A model generated the notes under the pieces. That model had not been told where the DNA came from. It made no database searches and saw nothing but the letters and a program-made list of their open reading frames with translations. Position numbers and translations under genes: made by a program. From the NCBI GenBank assembly GCA_039190895.1, contig JBCCXY010000002.1, positions 1 to 64,000 of the forward strand: a stretch of DNA of 64,000 nt, given 5' to 3'. Positions within the stretch are counted from its first letter, which is position 1. Every line of letters begins with the position of its first letter. This document shows, in pieces, positions 25,704 through 35,581 of this stretch. The stretch is from Ovoidimarina sp039190895. GTDB lineage: Bacteria > Pseudomonadota > Alphaproteobacteria > Rhodobacterales > Rhodobacteraceae.

Positions 25704-26810
25704 TCAGTACCTCGGACGCATCCAACGGTCTGCGGCTTTGATCAGGATCGTCATCGCGATGACAATGACCAGCAGATAGAACATGGCAAGCATCGTGCCG
25801 TAGCCGACATTCGAACGATCCCGGTATTCGCGGAAGATAAACGAGGTGATGCTGTCTGTCGCTCCACCCGGCCCGCCAGAGGTCACGTTGATGATGATGT
25901 CGGCCAGCTTGAGCTTGAAGATGATGCGGATCAGGATCGCGGTAATCGAGACGGGCAGCATGAGCGGAAAGGTGACTTCCCAGAACCGCCGCCATGGGCC
26001 TGCGCCGTCAACCTCGGCGGCCTCGTGCAGCTCTTTCGGGATTGCCTGAAGACCCGCGAGAATCATGATCATCATGAACGGAATGTACGTCCACGCGTCG
26101 ATGAGCATGATCATCAGGCGGGCGATGTTGGGGTCAGAGAAGAAAGACGGGTTCTCGACCCCGATCTCCCGCAGGAACCGCGCGATGGGGCCAAACCGGT
26201 TTTCCAGCATCGACTTGCCGATCATCCACGACACGGCCACTGGCGACAGCATCAGCGGAAGCAGAAACGCGACACGAAAGAACTTCCGCCCCCGGATCTG
26301 CGCGTTCAGCAGTAGGGCGAGGCCGAAGGCGATGGCATACTCCACGATGATCGCGAGCGTGTACCACACCATGTTACGCATGGCGTTCCAGTAGAACGGA
26401 TCGCCCCACATTTTGCGGGCGTTGTCCCAGCCGTTGAACTGCCGCCCGTCAGGGGATGCGAGGTTCCAGTCCGAAAAGGCGATGACCAGCCCGAAGAGGA
26501 GCGGGAAGATCACCATGGACACGACGAACAGCGTCGCTGGCAGCACGAAAAGCGCGCGCTTGCCATGTTCCCCGTCGATCAGAACGCGGCTGAAGCACAG
26601 ACAGATGCCCCACAAGACATAGGCGTAAAGCGTGGGCCGCCACGTCTCGAACCCGATGTTGATCCAGCCATTCTGATCCGCCGTCTGGATCAGGGCGACA
26701 AGCGCCAAAAGCCCGGCGGACCCCCAGACAAGACCGCGCCCCAGACGGCGGCGCTGATCCGAGATATCGTCTGCCGTCACAACGTGCAGAAGATCGCCTT
26801 CTGTACTCAT
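25704..26810 (-). CDS. Sugar ABC transporter permease (MalF type) with extra N-terminal helices
   Basis: A 368-residue permease, about 70 residues longer than most MalF/UgpA relatives. The extra N-terminus carries two hydrophobic stretches (GLVWGSAGLLALVALIQ, TLYAYVLWGICLCFS) before the usual first helix (ATLFVVSMVIFPLLFG). EAA loop: EAAEVDGAGPWRRFWEVTFP. It follows the binding-protein gene across a 66-base gap with a strong stem-loop. Confidence 0.92.
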   Translation of the reverse strand: MSTEGDLLHVVTADDISDQRRRLGRGLVWGSAGLLALVALIQTADQNGWINIGFETWRPTLYAYVLWGICLCFSRVLIDGEHGKRALFVLPATLFVVSMVIFPLLFGLVIAFSDWNLASPDGRQFNGWDNARKMWGDPFYWNAMRNMVWYTLAIIVEYAIAFGLALLLNAQIRGRKFFRVAFLLPLMLSPVAVSWMIGKSMLENRFGPIARFLREIGVENPSFFSDPNIARLMIMLIDAWTYIPFMMIMILAGLQAIPKELHEAAEVDGAGPWRRFWEVTFPLMLPVSITAILIRIIFKLKLADIIINVTSGGPGGATDSITSFIFREYRDRSNVGYGTMLAMFYLLVIVIAMTILIKAADRWMRPRY

Positions 26811-26841
26811 CGACCTCTCGGTTTTGCGCGAAGTTGCTCGG

Positions 26842-26868
26842 TTCGGGGCCGCCCGAAGCGGCCCCGAA
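26842..26868 (-). terminator. Stem-loop between binding-protein and permease genes
   Basis: A perfect 11-base-pair inverted repeat (TTCGGGGCCGC / GCGGCCCCGAA) with a 5-base loop, placed directly after the binding-protein gene and before the permease gene. No strong U-run follows, so partial termination or transcript protection is likely. Confidence 0.65.
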
Positions 26869-26876
26869 TTGTTTGG

Positions 26877-28511
26877 TTACAGACCCAGCGACGCTTTGTA
26901 GAGCGCGATCTGGGAATCTCGCCCAATCTGGTCCGTGATCTCTTCCCAGGCGGCGGCAATGGCATCGCCGATTTCCTGGGCCGAGCCGTACTGACCCGCA
27001 TAGCCTTTCGCCAATTCGTCCTCCGCGACGGAGTAGTATTGGAAGATCCCCGGGATGCGAGGCTCCAGCGCGGCATTCGGGTGGTTGTAGCTGTCCGCAT
27101 TGGAGCCGAGGTAATCCTCGATATACGCGCGGTCATAACCAGCCTCTTCCCACTCATCGAACTGGAAGTGGGAATTCCGATAGGGCTGGAACCCCGACGG
27201 ATAGGCCGACATCCACAAGCTCAGGTCCTTGCCCCCCAAATGCGCCGCCGCAGACCAGGCCGCCTTGCGCTTTGTCTCGTCGCCCTGAACGCGCTTGGTC
27301 ACGTAGATGCCCCAGCCGAGATACGCCATGTTGGGCGCCTCGTTATAGGTGTCTTCCCAGGCACCGGACTGGCTGTTGTAGACGCGGTCTGACCCCGGGT
27401 TGATCCCAAAGCCCACCACGTCGCCCACGACCGACGTATCGGATGTGCGCGCGCTAGAGCCGATATCGCCCCACCACATCAGCATAGAGCCGGTGCCCGC
27501 AAGAAACTGCTGGAAGCCGGTTGTGCCCGGATCCGCGTTGATCTGATCCGCCGGGTAGGCGCCCGCTTCAATCAGGTCGAGCACGTCCTGAATCGCCTGC
27601 ACCCACGCCGGATTGTTGACCCGTGGCGTCATGGTGTCCGGATCGAACAGCCACGCAGGATCGTCAGGGTGCTTGGCATAAGCTGCCGCGCGGTTCTCAA
27701 GGAAGTAGAAGCCGAAGCCACCCCACCCTTTGAGCGGGTCAAGATAGCCATGGGCCGGCAGCCCGGTAAGCGGGTCTTCCTGGCCAACAAGCGCCTTGGA
27801 CACCGCGTTGACCTCCTGCCAGGTCTTGGGAACTTCCGCCCCGCCGATCGCGCCATCGCCGAAGTAATCTGTGCGATACGCAAAGGTGTGGCAGTCCCCA
27901 TCGATGGTGACGCGGTACTTCTTGCCGTCCCAGGTACCCACCGGCGGCTGCAAGTAGCTCACAAGGTCTTCGGCATCGATCTGCTCTTCCACCCAATCGG
28001 GCATCTCATCCAGAAGGCCCTTGCCAGCGGTGTCACCCTCAAACGGCGCGCCCATCTCGATGATGTCGAAGTCGACCGTGCCAGTGGCAATCGCCTGCTG
28101 AAGGCGCGGGTTGTAATCAGCCTGCGCAAGGTCGATCCAATTGATCGTGGCGCCGGTGTACGCTTCCCACGGCTTCAGGAAACCTCGGAACAGGAAGTTG
28201 TGCAGGTTCTGGTTGTTGAGGCCCATGAAGGTCAACTCAACACCTTCGAACTCGCCTTCCTCGACACGCTCCATCGTGGGCCCAAGGCACATCTCGCCAA
28301 CCTTTTGCCAATCGGCATCCGTGGGTGACCCCGCACCGACGCCAGGGATCTTCAAAATATCGGCGCGGACGTTTGCATGACTGTCGGCGAAAGTGGCTTT
28401 CGGCATCGCCCCTGCAACCGCAGCGAAAGCGCCGACACTGGCTGCGCCCTTAAGCATGTTCCGTCGGCTCATCTGACGCTGCACAATGGCGTTATAGTGT
28501 TCGACTTTCAT
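26877..28511 (-). CDS. Sugar ABC transporter substrate-binding protein with Tat-type signal
   Basis: A 544-residue extracellular solute-binding protein (family 1). It starts MKVEHYNAIVQRQMSRRNML; SRRNMLKGAASVGAFAAVAG is a twin-arginine (Tat) signal, cleaved near TFA|DSHA. This implies export in a folded state. The start codon is chosen by the GGGAGGAG ribosome site; the frame runs 9 codons further up without support. The mature part has the WxxxTGATINWIDLAQADY region and long loops, larger than MalE-type proteins. Ligand unknown; genes on both sides point to a sugar or glycoside. Confidence 0.9.
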   Translation of the reverse strand: MKVEHYNAIVQRQMSRRNMLKGAASVGAFAAVAGAMPKATFADSHANVRADILKIPGVGAGSPTDADWQKVGEMCLGPTMERVEEGEFEGVELTFMGLNNQNLHNFLFRGFLKPWEAYTGATINWIDLAQADYNPRLQQAIATGTVDFDIIEMGAPFEGDTAGKGLLDEMPDWVEEQIDAEDLVSYLQPPVGTWDGKKYRVTIDGDCHTFAYRTDYFGDGAIGGAEVPKTWQEVNAVSKALVGQEDPLTGLPAHGYLDPLKGWGGFGFYFLENRAAAYAKHPDDPAWLFDPDTMTPRVNNPAWVQAIQDVLDLIEAGAYPADQINADPGTTGFQQFLAGTGSMLMWWGDIGSSARTSDTSVVGDVVGFGINPGSDRVYNSQSGAWEDTYNEAPNMAYLGWGIYVTKRVQGDETKRKAAWSAAAHLGGKDLSLWMSAYPSGFQPYRNSHFQFDEWEEAGYDRAYIEDYLGSNADSYNHPNAALEPRIPGIFQYYSVAEDELAKGYAGQYGSAQEIGDAIAAAWEEITDQIGRDSQIALYKASLGL

Positions 28512-28674
28512 AGGTACTCCTCCCTTGCGACAAACCAAAAAACCTCATTGCATCAGTCGCTTGCGTTTCGCACATTCTGTTTCTGACGCTTGCAGGACCT
28601 GTCACGGCAGCAGCAGAGAGTTGGTTTGAATGACGTCAGCGTCTTGTCAAAAATCCAATCTGTCAAGTTGCTAA

Positions 28675-28686
28675 CATGCTAGTCTG
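28675..28686. promoter_or_regulatory. GntR-type operator candidate in the divergent transporter promoter
   Basis: CATGCTAGTCTG lies in the 245-base gap between the binding-protein gene (leftward) and the ABC ATPase gene (rightward). It differs by one base from 21362-21373. This would place the transporter under the same GntR regulator as the enzymes. Confidence 0.55.
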
Positions 28687-28756
28687 CTCAGAGTGGACAA
28701 GGCACTGACCTTGGTCTACCCAAAACCGGGGAATGGACCGTGTCATGGGGTAGGCG

Positions 28757-29824
<1,068 letters not shown>

Positions 29825-29851
29825 GGACCACCAAAAGGGGGAGAGGCCGAC

Positions 29852-30304
29852 ATGCTGAAGGGAATAGATCCTCGACTGAACGCGGATGTCCTTGGATGTC
29901 TTCGCGCCATGGGGCACGGAGATGCCCTGGTGATATCGGACACCAACTTTCCGGCGGATAGCGTGGCAAGGCAAACCGTCGTTGGGGACCTGCTGCGCAT
30001 GGAAAATCTCACCGCCGCCGAGGCTATCAGCGCAATTCTGTCTGTCCTGCCCCTCGACACGTTCGTCGACGACTTCGCCATGCGGATGGAGGTTGTCGGC
30101 GCCCCCGACGACATTCCGGATGTCCAGGCGGAAGTGCAGGCGCAAATCGATCACGCAGAGGGCCAGCCCCGCAAGATGATCGGTGTCGAGAGGTTCGCAT
30201 TCTACGATCTGGCCCGCCAAAGCTATGCAGTCATTCAAACCGGCGAGCGGCGCTTCTACGGCTGCTTTATCCTGCGCAAGGGCGTGATCGGACCCGACGC
30301 ATAG
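29852..30304 (+). CDS. fucU: RbsD/FucU-family sugar mutarotase
   Basis: A 150-residue member of the RbsD/FucU family. MGHGDALVISDTNFPAD near residue 21 is the conserved MGHGD catalytic-His stretch, and ERFAFYDLARQSYAVIQTGE with FYGCFILRKGV near the end is the FucU-type C-terminus. FucU interconverts alpha- and beta-L-fucopyranose. Downstream of a sugar ABC ATPase with a GGGGGAGAGG ribosome site. With the aldo/keto reductase and lactonase at 19484-21339 it supports L-fucose or a similar 6-deoxy or galacto-configured sugar as substrate. Confidence 0.88.
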   Translation: MLKGIDPRLNADVLGCLRAMGHGDALVISDTNFPADSVARQTVVGDLLRMENLTAAEAISAILSVLPLDTFVDDFAMRMEVVGAPDDIPDVQAEVQAQIDHAEGQPRKMIGVERFAFYDLARQSYAVIQTGERRFYGCFILRKGVIGPDA

Positions 30305-30326
30305 ACTATTGCTGCGGTTTCAGCAC

Positions 30327-31700
30327 TCACCCGCTCACATCCGCCCGCTTCCAGTCGCCGCGCCAAAGGCGGCTGTGGAAGGGCCAGAACTTCAGAACCT
30401 CTTCAATCAGTATCACCGACAGCACCCAGAAGGCCGAAAGCTCGAAAACAAGCACGGCCAGAGCCGTGGCAGGAACGCGAAACAACCACTGGGACCATAG
30501 GAAAAGCATCATCACATAGATCGTGTCGCCGCTGGCCCTTAGCGTGTTTCCGCAGATAGCGTTGGTCGCGCGCGGCACGGTCGCCATCAGCAGGATTGGC
30601 AGGAAACCGAACAGCGTCGCCCGCGTGTCGGCAGTCAGGTCGGCATAGAGGATATCGACGGACAAGCACAGAACAACGAACACAGTCGCGACGACCCCGG
30701 CTGCAACGAAGGCGCCCCGCCATGCCGCCGACAGAAAGCGATCCAGCGTCGGCTCAGAAGCGCGCTGGCCAAGAAGTTGCGCGACGATGATGCCGGTGGC
30801 TTGCGTCCATTGCATCGCGATCTGGCCTGCCACCATATTCCACGGCGCAATCAGGGTCATCGCCGCAAAGTCGTTAAGCGCCATTTGCGCATAGATCAGC
30901 GTACAGACATGTGTGGCCAGTGTGGCGCTCACAAAGGTCGTCGCGATGGGGAGCGAGAATGTCAGGTGCCGCCAGACCGTCGGTCTGAACGTGGTTTGCC
31001 GCCAACCGGCGACACGGGCAAGCGGTGCATCCAGTTGCCAAAGCCGGATTGCGAAAAACGCGACCTGCACAGCAACGCCAAGCGCACTGCCCATCGCCGC
31101 GCCGACAACGCCAAAGGCCGGAACCCCCCAAAGCCCGTGGATCAGGATGACGCTCGCCCCGATGTTGATCGGGACCGACAGGCAATAGCCATACAGCGGC
31201 AGGCGGGTGCGCCCGCGCCCGTTGAAATAGCTCGACAGGCACTGACCGACCGACTCGAACAGCATGACCAGCGAAAAGACCGCCAGATACGACCACGAGA
31301 GCGCGGCCACCTCGGCGCTTGGGGCGAAGCTCGCAATCAAGGGTCGGCCCGCGACGAAGAGGGCGGCAATCCCCAGCAGACCAATGGTCAGGCTAATCGT
31401 CAGACCAGAGGCGAGCGTTGATTTCAGATAAACCGGGTCTTCCGTCCCCGACGCCTGCGCCGTGCGGATTTGCATCGCGTGCGAAAACGCGAAGATGACG
31501 CCAAGGACCATCCCGCCAATCGCCGCAGCAAGCCCCATGGCCGCCAGCGACGTCTCCCCCAGCGATGAAACGAGCCAGCCGTCGATGACAATCGTGCCGT
31601 GCAGGAAGATGGCCTTGATCGTCATCGGCCAGGCAAGCACAAAAACATCGCGCGCGCCGGGCGCGGGTCGGGTCGTTGTGTGGTCTGTAAGCGTGGTCAT
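30327..31700 (-). CDS. MATE-family multidrug/metabolite exporter
   Basis: A 457-residue membrane protein with two MatE repeats and about twelve helices. It begins with a polar 17-residue tail then VFVLAWPMTIKAIFLHGTIV; the middle has SVGQCLSSYFNGRGRTRLPLY, a typical MATE loop. It converges on fucU with a 22-base gap and is followed upstream by the GntR gene of the alginate region (41-base gap, same strand), with which it may be co-transcribed. Exported compound unknown. Confidence 0.9.
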   Translation of the reverse strand: MTTLTDHTTTRPAPGARDVFVLAWPMTIKAIFLHGTIVIDGWLVSSLGETSLAAMGLAAAIGGMVLGVIFAFSHAMQIRTAQASGTEDPVYLKSTLASGLTISLTIGLLGIAALFVAGRPLIASFAPSAEVAALSWSYLAVFSLVMLFESVGQCLSSYFNGRGRTRLPLYGYCLSVPINIGASVILIHGLWGVPAFGVVGAAMGSALGVAVQVAFFAIRLWQLDAPLARVAGWRQTTFRPTVWRHLTFSLPIATTFVSATLATHVCTLIYAQMALNDFAAMTLIAPWNMVAGQIAMQWTQATGIIVAQLLGQRASEPTLDRFLSAAWRGAFVAAGVVATVFVVLCLSVDILYADLTADTRATLFGFLPILLMATVPRATNAICGNTLRASGDTIYVMMLFLWSQWLFRVPATALAVLVFELSAFWVLSVILIEEVLKFWPFHSRLWRGDWKRADVSG

Positions 31701-31741
31701 GTGCGGTGCTGTTCAACTGCACCGTTGAGGCGCGGCGCGGG

Positions 31742-32428
31742 CTATGTGCGTTCGAAGTAATCGGCGTTGCTTGCCAGGATGCGTTCGATCGTCTGATCGA
31801 GGCGCGAAAGGTGAACCTCGCAAGCCGCGATCGCCGTGTCGGCGTCATGGGCCTTGATCGCCTCGGCAATCGTACGGTGATCTTCCAGAAGATCCGGCAA
31901 ACGTTGTTCCTTGTCGCGCCCAAGGATGCACAGGCGGTCGATCTTTGCCTTCTCCTGCTGGATGACCTCAAAGGCATAGTCCGTCCCTGCAATTCCGCAG
32001 ATCGTCTGGTGGAATTCAAAGTCCAGCTTTCCAAACGCGCTGACGTCGCCGCAATCTACGGCAGCCCCCTGCACCAAAAGCGCGGCGTCCAATTGCGCGG
32101 CCCCGGTGGCGTCACAACGCTCCGCGGCTCGGTGGACGACCTCTTTTTCGATGCAGGCCCGCACGAAACGCGCTTTCTCAATTTGACGGATCGAGAATTG
32201 GCGGACCTCGGTCGCCCGTTGCGGGCGGATCAGAAGGAGGTCGAGGTTCGCAAGGCGGCTGAAAGCATCGCGCACGGGCTGGCGCGAAACGCCAAACTGC
32301 GCCGCAACGTCAGCTTCCGAGATTCGATCCCCCGGCTTCAAGGCAAGCGTCACAATCTGCTCGTGCAGATAGTCGAATACGTCGTCGACGCTTGTGCGTC
32401 GCTCGGTAATCAGTGTCGCTTGTGCCAT
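31742..32428 (-). CDS. GntR-family regulator (FadR/FCD subfamily) of the alginate operon
   Basis: A 228-residue regulator starting MAQATLITERRTSVDDVFDY behind an AAAAAGGAG ribosome site. The frame above (to 33238) is antisense to the ATPase gene. Winged helix: EADVAAQFGVSRQPVRDAFSRLANLDLL; FCD domain with His candidates in FEFHQTICGIAG, EDHRTIAEAI and CEVHLSRLDQ. Its recognition-helix region (SRxPVxDAxxRLA, then PQxxTxVxxFSxxxI) is close to that of the other GntR protein at 16958. Divergent from the alginate transporter and enzyme genes, so it is probably their repressor. Confidence 0.9.
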   Translation of the reverse strand: MAQATLITERRTSVDDVFDYLHEQIVTLALKPGDRISEADVAAQFGVSRQPVRDAFSRLANLDLLLIRPQRATEVRQFSIRQIEKARFVRACIEKEVVHRAAERCDATGAAQLDAALLVQGAAVDCGDVSAFGKLDFEFHQTICGIAGTDYAFEVIQQEKAKIDRLCILGRDKEQRLPDLLEDHRTIAEAIKAHDADTAIAACEVHLSRLDQTIERILASNADYFERT

Positions 32429-32479
32429 CAGAAGCTCCTTTTTCGAGCTGTCAACTAAAGGACGCTTAGCAGAATGCAA

Positions 32480-32520
32480 ACTAGTATACCAGACTAGTAT
32501 TCTAGTAAAATTACTAGTAT
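32480..32520. promoter_or_regulatory. Cluster of CTAGTA boxes upstream of the alginate operon
   Basis: ACTAGTAT occurs at 32480-32487, 32493-32500 and 32513-32520, with a related TCTAGTA at 32501-32507. The spacing is 13 and 20 bases. The block lies midway between the divergent GntR and ATPase genes. ACTAGT is itself palindromic. Best reading is a multi-site operator for the GntR regulator. Confidence 0.65.
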
Positions 32521-32596
32521 GCCAGTTCAAGAGTGGCGTCGAATCAGCCACCGCCAGTGAAGGCGCCGACAACGAACGGCGCATTTGGGAGGGAAC

Positions 32597-33673
32597 ATGA
32601 TCGGGGTCAGCCTGAGCGGCATCATCAAGCGGTATGGGGCGCTTCAGGTCGTCCACGGGATCGACCTTGATGTGGCAGAACGGGAATTTGTCGTGCTGGT
32701 CGGTCCATCCGGCTGCGGCAAGTCCACGACGCTTCGCATGATTGCCGGCCTGGAAGAGATCTCCGAAGGCGATCTTGAGATCCACGGCAAGCGAATGAAC
32801 CGCATCGCCCCGAAGGATCGCGATGTTGCGATGGTCTTTCAGAACTACGCGCTCTATCCGCACCTGAACGTTGCGGACAACATGGCCTTCGGTCTCCGCA
32901 TCCGGCGCATGCCAAAAGACCAGATCGCGACAACGATTGCTGAAACCGCCGAAATCCTCGGCCTGACCGAGTATCTTGAGCGTCGCCCGGCGGACCTTTC
33001 CGGCGGCCAACGCCAACGCGTCGCCATGGGCCGCGCCATCGTTCGTCATCCGAAGGTCTTCCTGTTCGACGAACCGCTCTCCAACCTCGACGCCAAACTG
33101 CGCACGCAAATGCGGGCCGAGATCAAGCGGCTGCACAACCGCCTCGGCGTTACCTCGGTTTATGTCACCCACGACCAGGTGGAGGCGATGACCCTCGCCG
33201 ACCGCATCGTTGTCATGAACGACGGACGGATTGAGCAAGTCGGAACTCCGATGGAGCTGTTCAACAACCCCGCCAATACCTTCGTCGCCGGTTTCCTCGG
33301 CTCACCGCCGATGAACCAGATGAAGGCGCAGCTCACCGAAACCGGGGCACGGGTCGGAAACGCCGAGATCAATCTGGGCCGCGCCATCAACGGCAACGCG
33401 GGGCGCGATGTCATTATCGGCATCCGTCCGGAACACGTGACCCTTCAGCCCGGCGAACAGACCACCGCGCTGCCCATCGACCTCGACCTCGTCGAACCGC
33501 TGGGCTCAGAGGCGCTGCTGCACGCACGTTTTGGCGAGGACGAGATGGTCTTCAAAGCCGACACGCACGGCGACATCTCGCACCTGCAAGGCGTCGCCGA
33601 GGTGCACGTCCCCGCCGCGCTCGTAAAGGTCTTCGACGCCGAAACCGGCCGCGCCCTGAGGCTGGAGCACTAG
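32597..33673 (+). CDS. Alginate-oligosaccharide ABC transporter ATP-binding protein (AlgS-like)
   Basis: A 358-residue ATPase; start ATG at 32597 (MIGVSLSGIIKRYGALQVVH) behind GGGAGGG. Walker A GPSGCGKST, Q-loop FQNYALYPHLNV, signature LSGGQRQRVAMGRAIVRHP, Walker B FLFDEPLSNLDA, TOBE segment GIRPEHVTLQPGE. Length is close to AlgS of Sphingomonas sp. A1 (about 363 residues), and the gene heads a unit with AlgM1/AlgM2/AlgQ-like genes and an oligoalginate lyase, so alginate oligosaccharide import is likely. Confidence 0.92.
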   Translation: MIGVSLSGIIKRYGALQVVHGIDLDVAEREFVVLVGPSGCGKSTTLRMIAGLEEISEGDLEIHGKRMNRIAPKDRDVAMVFQNYALYPHLNVADNMAFGLRIRRMPKDQIATTIAETAEILGLTEYLERRPADLSGGQRQRVAMGRAIVRHPKVFLFDEPLSNLDAKLRTQMRAEIKRLHNRLGVTSVYVTHDQVEAMTLADRIVVMNDGRIEQVGTPMELFNNPANTFVAGFLGSPPMNQMKAQLTETGARVGNAEINLGRAINGNAGRDVIIGIRPEHVTLQPGEQTTALPIDLDLVEPLGSEALLHARFGEDEMVFKADTHGDISHLQGVAEVHVPAALVKVFDAETGRALRLEH

Positions 33674-33676
33674 GCG

Positions 33677-34660
33677 ATGGTCGACCGCAACGCAGATGTC
33701 GCTGGCATTCCCGTCGAAGAGGTCGACAACAAATCCTACGCGCCAGAGTCGACATGGGCGCGGACGGTCGACCACTTCAAGCGCGAATGGCAGCTCTACG
33801 TGATGCTCGCCCCGACGATCATCTGGTTCTTGGTCTTCCTCTACAAGCCGATGTACGGCCTGCAGATTGCCTTCAAGGACTACTCGATCTTCCGCGGCGT
33901 CGCCGACAGCCCGTGGGTGGGTCTTGAACATTTCGAGGTCCTGTTCGCCAACGACCAGTTCGTCCGTGCCGTCTGGAACACGGTGAAGATCAGCGCGCTG
34001 AACCTGATCTTTGGCTTTCCTGCGCCGATCATCCTCGCCCTGATGTTCAACGAAATCCTTCACGCGACCTACAAGAAGACGGCCCAGACCATCGTGTATC
34101 TGCCACACTTCATCTCGTCGGTGATCATCGCCGGGATCGTCATCACGGCCTTTGCGCCGACAGGTGGCATCGTGAACATCATCCTCGGCTGGTTCGGCAT
34201 CGATTCAATTTATTTCCTGACGCGCCCCGAATGGTTCCGCCCGATCTTCGTCGGCACGGGTATCTGGCAAGAGGCCGGGTTCGGCTCCATCGTCTTTCTC
34301 GCCGCCATCGCGGGCGTGAACCCCTCGCTTTACGAAAGCGCTGTCGTTGACGGGGCGAACCGCTGGCAAATGATGTGGAAGATCACCATTCCATCCATCC
34401 TGCCAACGATCCTGATCATGCTGATCATCCGCATCGGCAACATCATGGAAGTGTCGTTCGAACTGGTGATCCTCCTCTACCAGCCCGCGACCTATGAAAC
34501 CGCGGACGTCGTCAACACCTGGATCTACCGCCAAGGCCTGCAATCCGGCCAATACGACCTCGCCGCCGCTGCGGGGCTGTTCAACGCCGTCGTCGCCTTC
34601 GTCCTCGTGATGACAGCCAACACACTGTCGCGCCGCTATTCGCGCACGTCGCTTTGGTGA
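33677..34660 (+). CDS. Alginate-oligosaccharide ABC transporter permease (AlgM1/LplB-like)
   Basis: A 327-residue permease, close to AlgM1 of Sphingomonas A1 (about 324). First helix LYVMLAPTIIWFLVFLYKPMYG, with YGLQIAFKDYSIFRGV typical of the LplB/AlgM1 subfamily, and EAA loop ESAVVDGANRWQMMWKITIP. Three bases after the ATPase stop. LplB-type permeases serve oligo- and polysaccharide importers rather than simple sugars, which agrees with the alginate enzymes downstream. Confidence 0.93.
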   Translation: MVDRNADVAGIPVEEVDNKSYAPESTWARTVDHFKREWQLYVMLAPTIIWFLVFLYKPMYGLQIAFKDYSIFRGVADSPWVGLEHFEVLFANDQFVRAVWNTVKISALNLIFGFPAPIILALMFNEILHATYKKTAQTIVYLPHFISSVIIAGIVITAFAPTGGIVNIILGWFGIDSIYFLTRPEWFRPIFVGTGIWQEAGFGSIVFLAAIAGVNPSLYESAVVDGANRWQMMWKITIPSILPTILIMLIIRIGNIMEVSFELVILLYQPATYETADVVNTWIYRQGLQSGQYDLAAAAGLFNAVVAFVLVMTANTLSRRYSRTSLW

Positions 34661-34673
34661 AGGGGACAGGGCC

Positions 34674-35555
34674 ATGATGAACTGGAACCTCTACTCTCGC
34701 GGCGACAAAATGTTCGCCATCGTCGTGTCCGTCCTGATCGGCATGTTCACGGTCGCGACGCTCTATCCGTTCATCTACATCGCCGCGGTCTCGTTCTCAT
34801 CGGGATTCGCGGCGCAAGCGGGCAAGGTTGTCATCACACCCATCGACGCAACGCTCGAGGCCTATGGCTACATCCTCTGGGACCCGCAGTTCTGGATCAG
34901 CTACGGCAACACGTTCATCTATACCATCGGCGGTACGCTGATGAGCCTCGCGTTCATTATCCCCGGCGCCTACGCGCTGTCGCGCCCGCAACTCAAAGGG
35001 CGCAGGTTCTTCAACCTCTTCATCGCCTTCACGATGTGGTTCAACGCGGGCCTCATCCCGTTCTTCCTGAACATGCGCGACCTGAACCTGCTCGACAGCA
35101 TGTTCGGCATCATCCTCGCCTTCGCCGTCAACGCCTTCAACATCATCCTGCTACGCAACTTCTTTGAGTCGATTCCCAGAAGCTTCGAAGAAGCCGCCCG
35201 CATGGACGGGGCGAACGATTTTCAGGTCCTCTGGAAGGTCTACATCCCGCTCTCAAAGCCCGCCATCGCGACGATCACGCTCTTCTGCATCGTGTCCCGT
35301 TGGAATGGCTTCTTCTGGGCCATGGTCCTCTTGCAAAGCGAGGACAAGATCCCGCTACAGGTCTTTCTGCGCCACACCATCGCCAACCTAAGCGACGACG
35401 ACGAGTTCGCCATCGTGCAAACCGCCGCCGGGTTCAGCGCCGAAACGGTCACCGCCGCCATCATCGTCTGTTCGATCATCCCCGTGCTGATCGTCTACCC
35501 GTTCATTCAGAAATACTTCGAGAAGGGCATCCTGCTCGGGGGCGTCAAAGAATAG
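34674..35555 (+). CDS. Alginate-oligosaccharide ABC transporter permease (AlgM2/LplC-like)
   Basis: A 293-residue permease, the same length as AlgM2 of Sphingomonas A1. First helix FAIVVSVLIGMFTVATLYPF, the LplC-type IYIAAVSFSSG and AYALSRPQLKGRRFFN stretches, EAA loop EAARMDGANDFQVLWKVYIP, and C-terminus QKYFEKGILLGGVKE. An AGGGGAC ribosome site precedes the ATG. Pairs with 33677-34660. Confidence 0.93.
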   Translation: MMNWNLYSRGDKMFAIVVSVLIGMFTVATLYPFIYIAAVSFSSGFAAQAGKVVITPIDATLEAYGYILWDPQFWISYGNTFIYTIGGTLMSLAFIIPGAYALSRPQLKGRRFFNLFIAFTMWFNAGLIPFFLNMRDLNLLDSMFGIILAFAVNAFNIILLRNFFESIPRSFEEAARMDGANDFQVLWKVYIPLSKPAIATITLFCIVSRWNGFFWAMVLLQSEDKIPLQVFLRHTIANLSDDDEFAIVQTAAGFSAETVTAAIIVCSIIPVLIVYPFIQKYFEKGILLGGVKE

Positions 35556-35581
35556 TCCAAGGCTTTCATAGGGAGGAAACC

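Noticed and set aside
32429..33238. N-terminal extension of the alginate GntR frame up to 33238
   Set aside because: It runs antisense through the AlgS-like gene and the operator boxes; ATG 32426-32428 has a good ribosome site.
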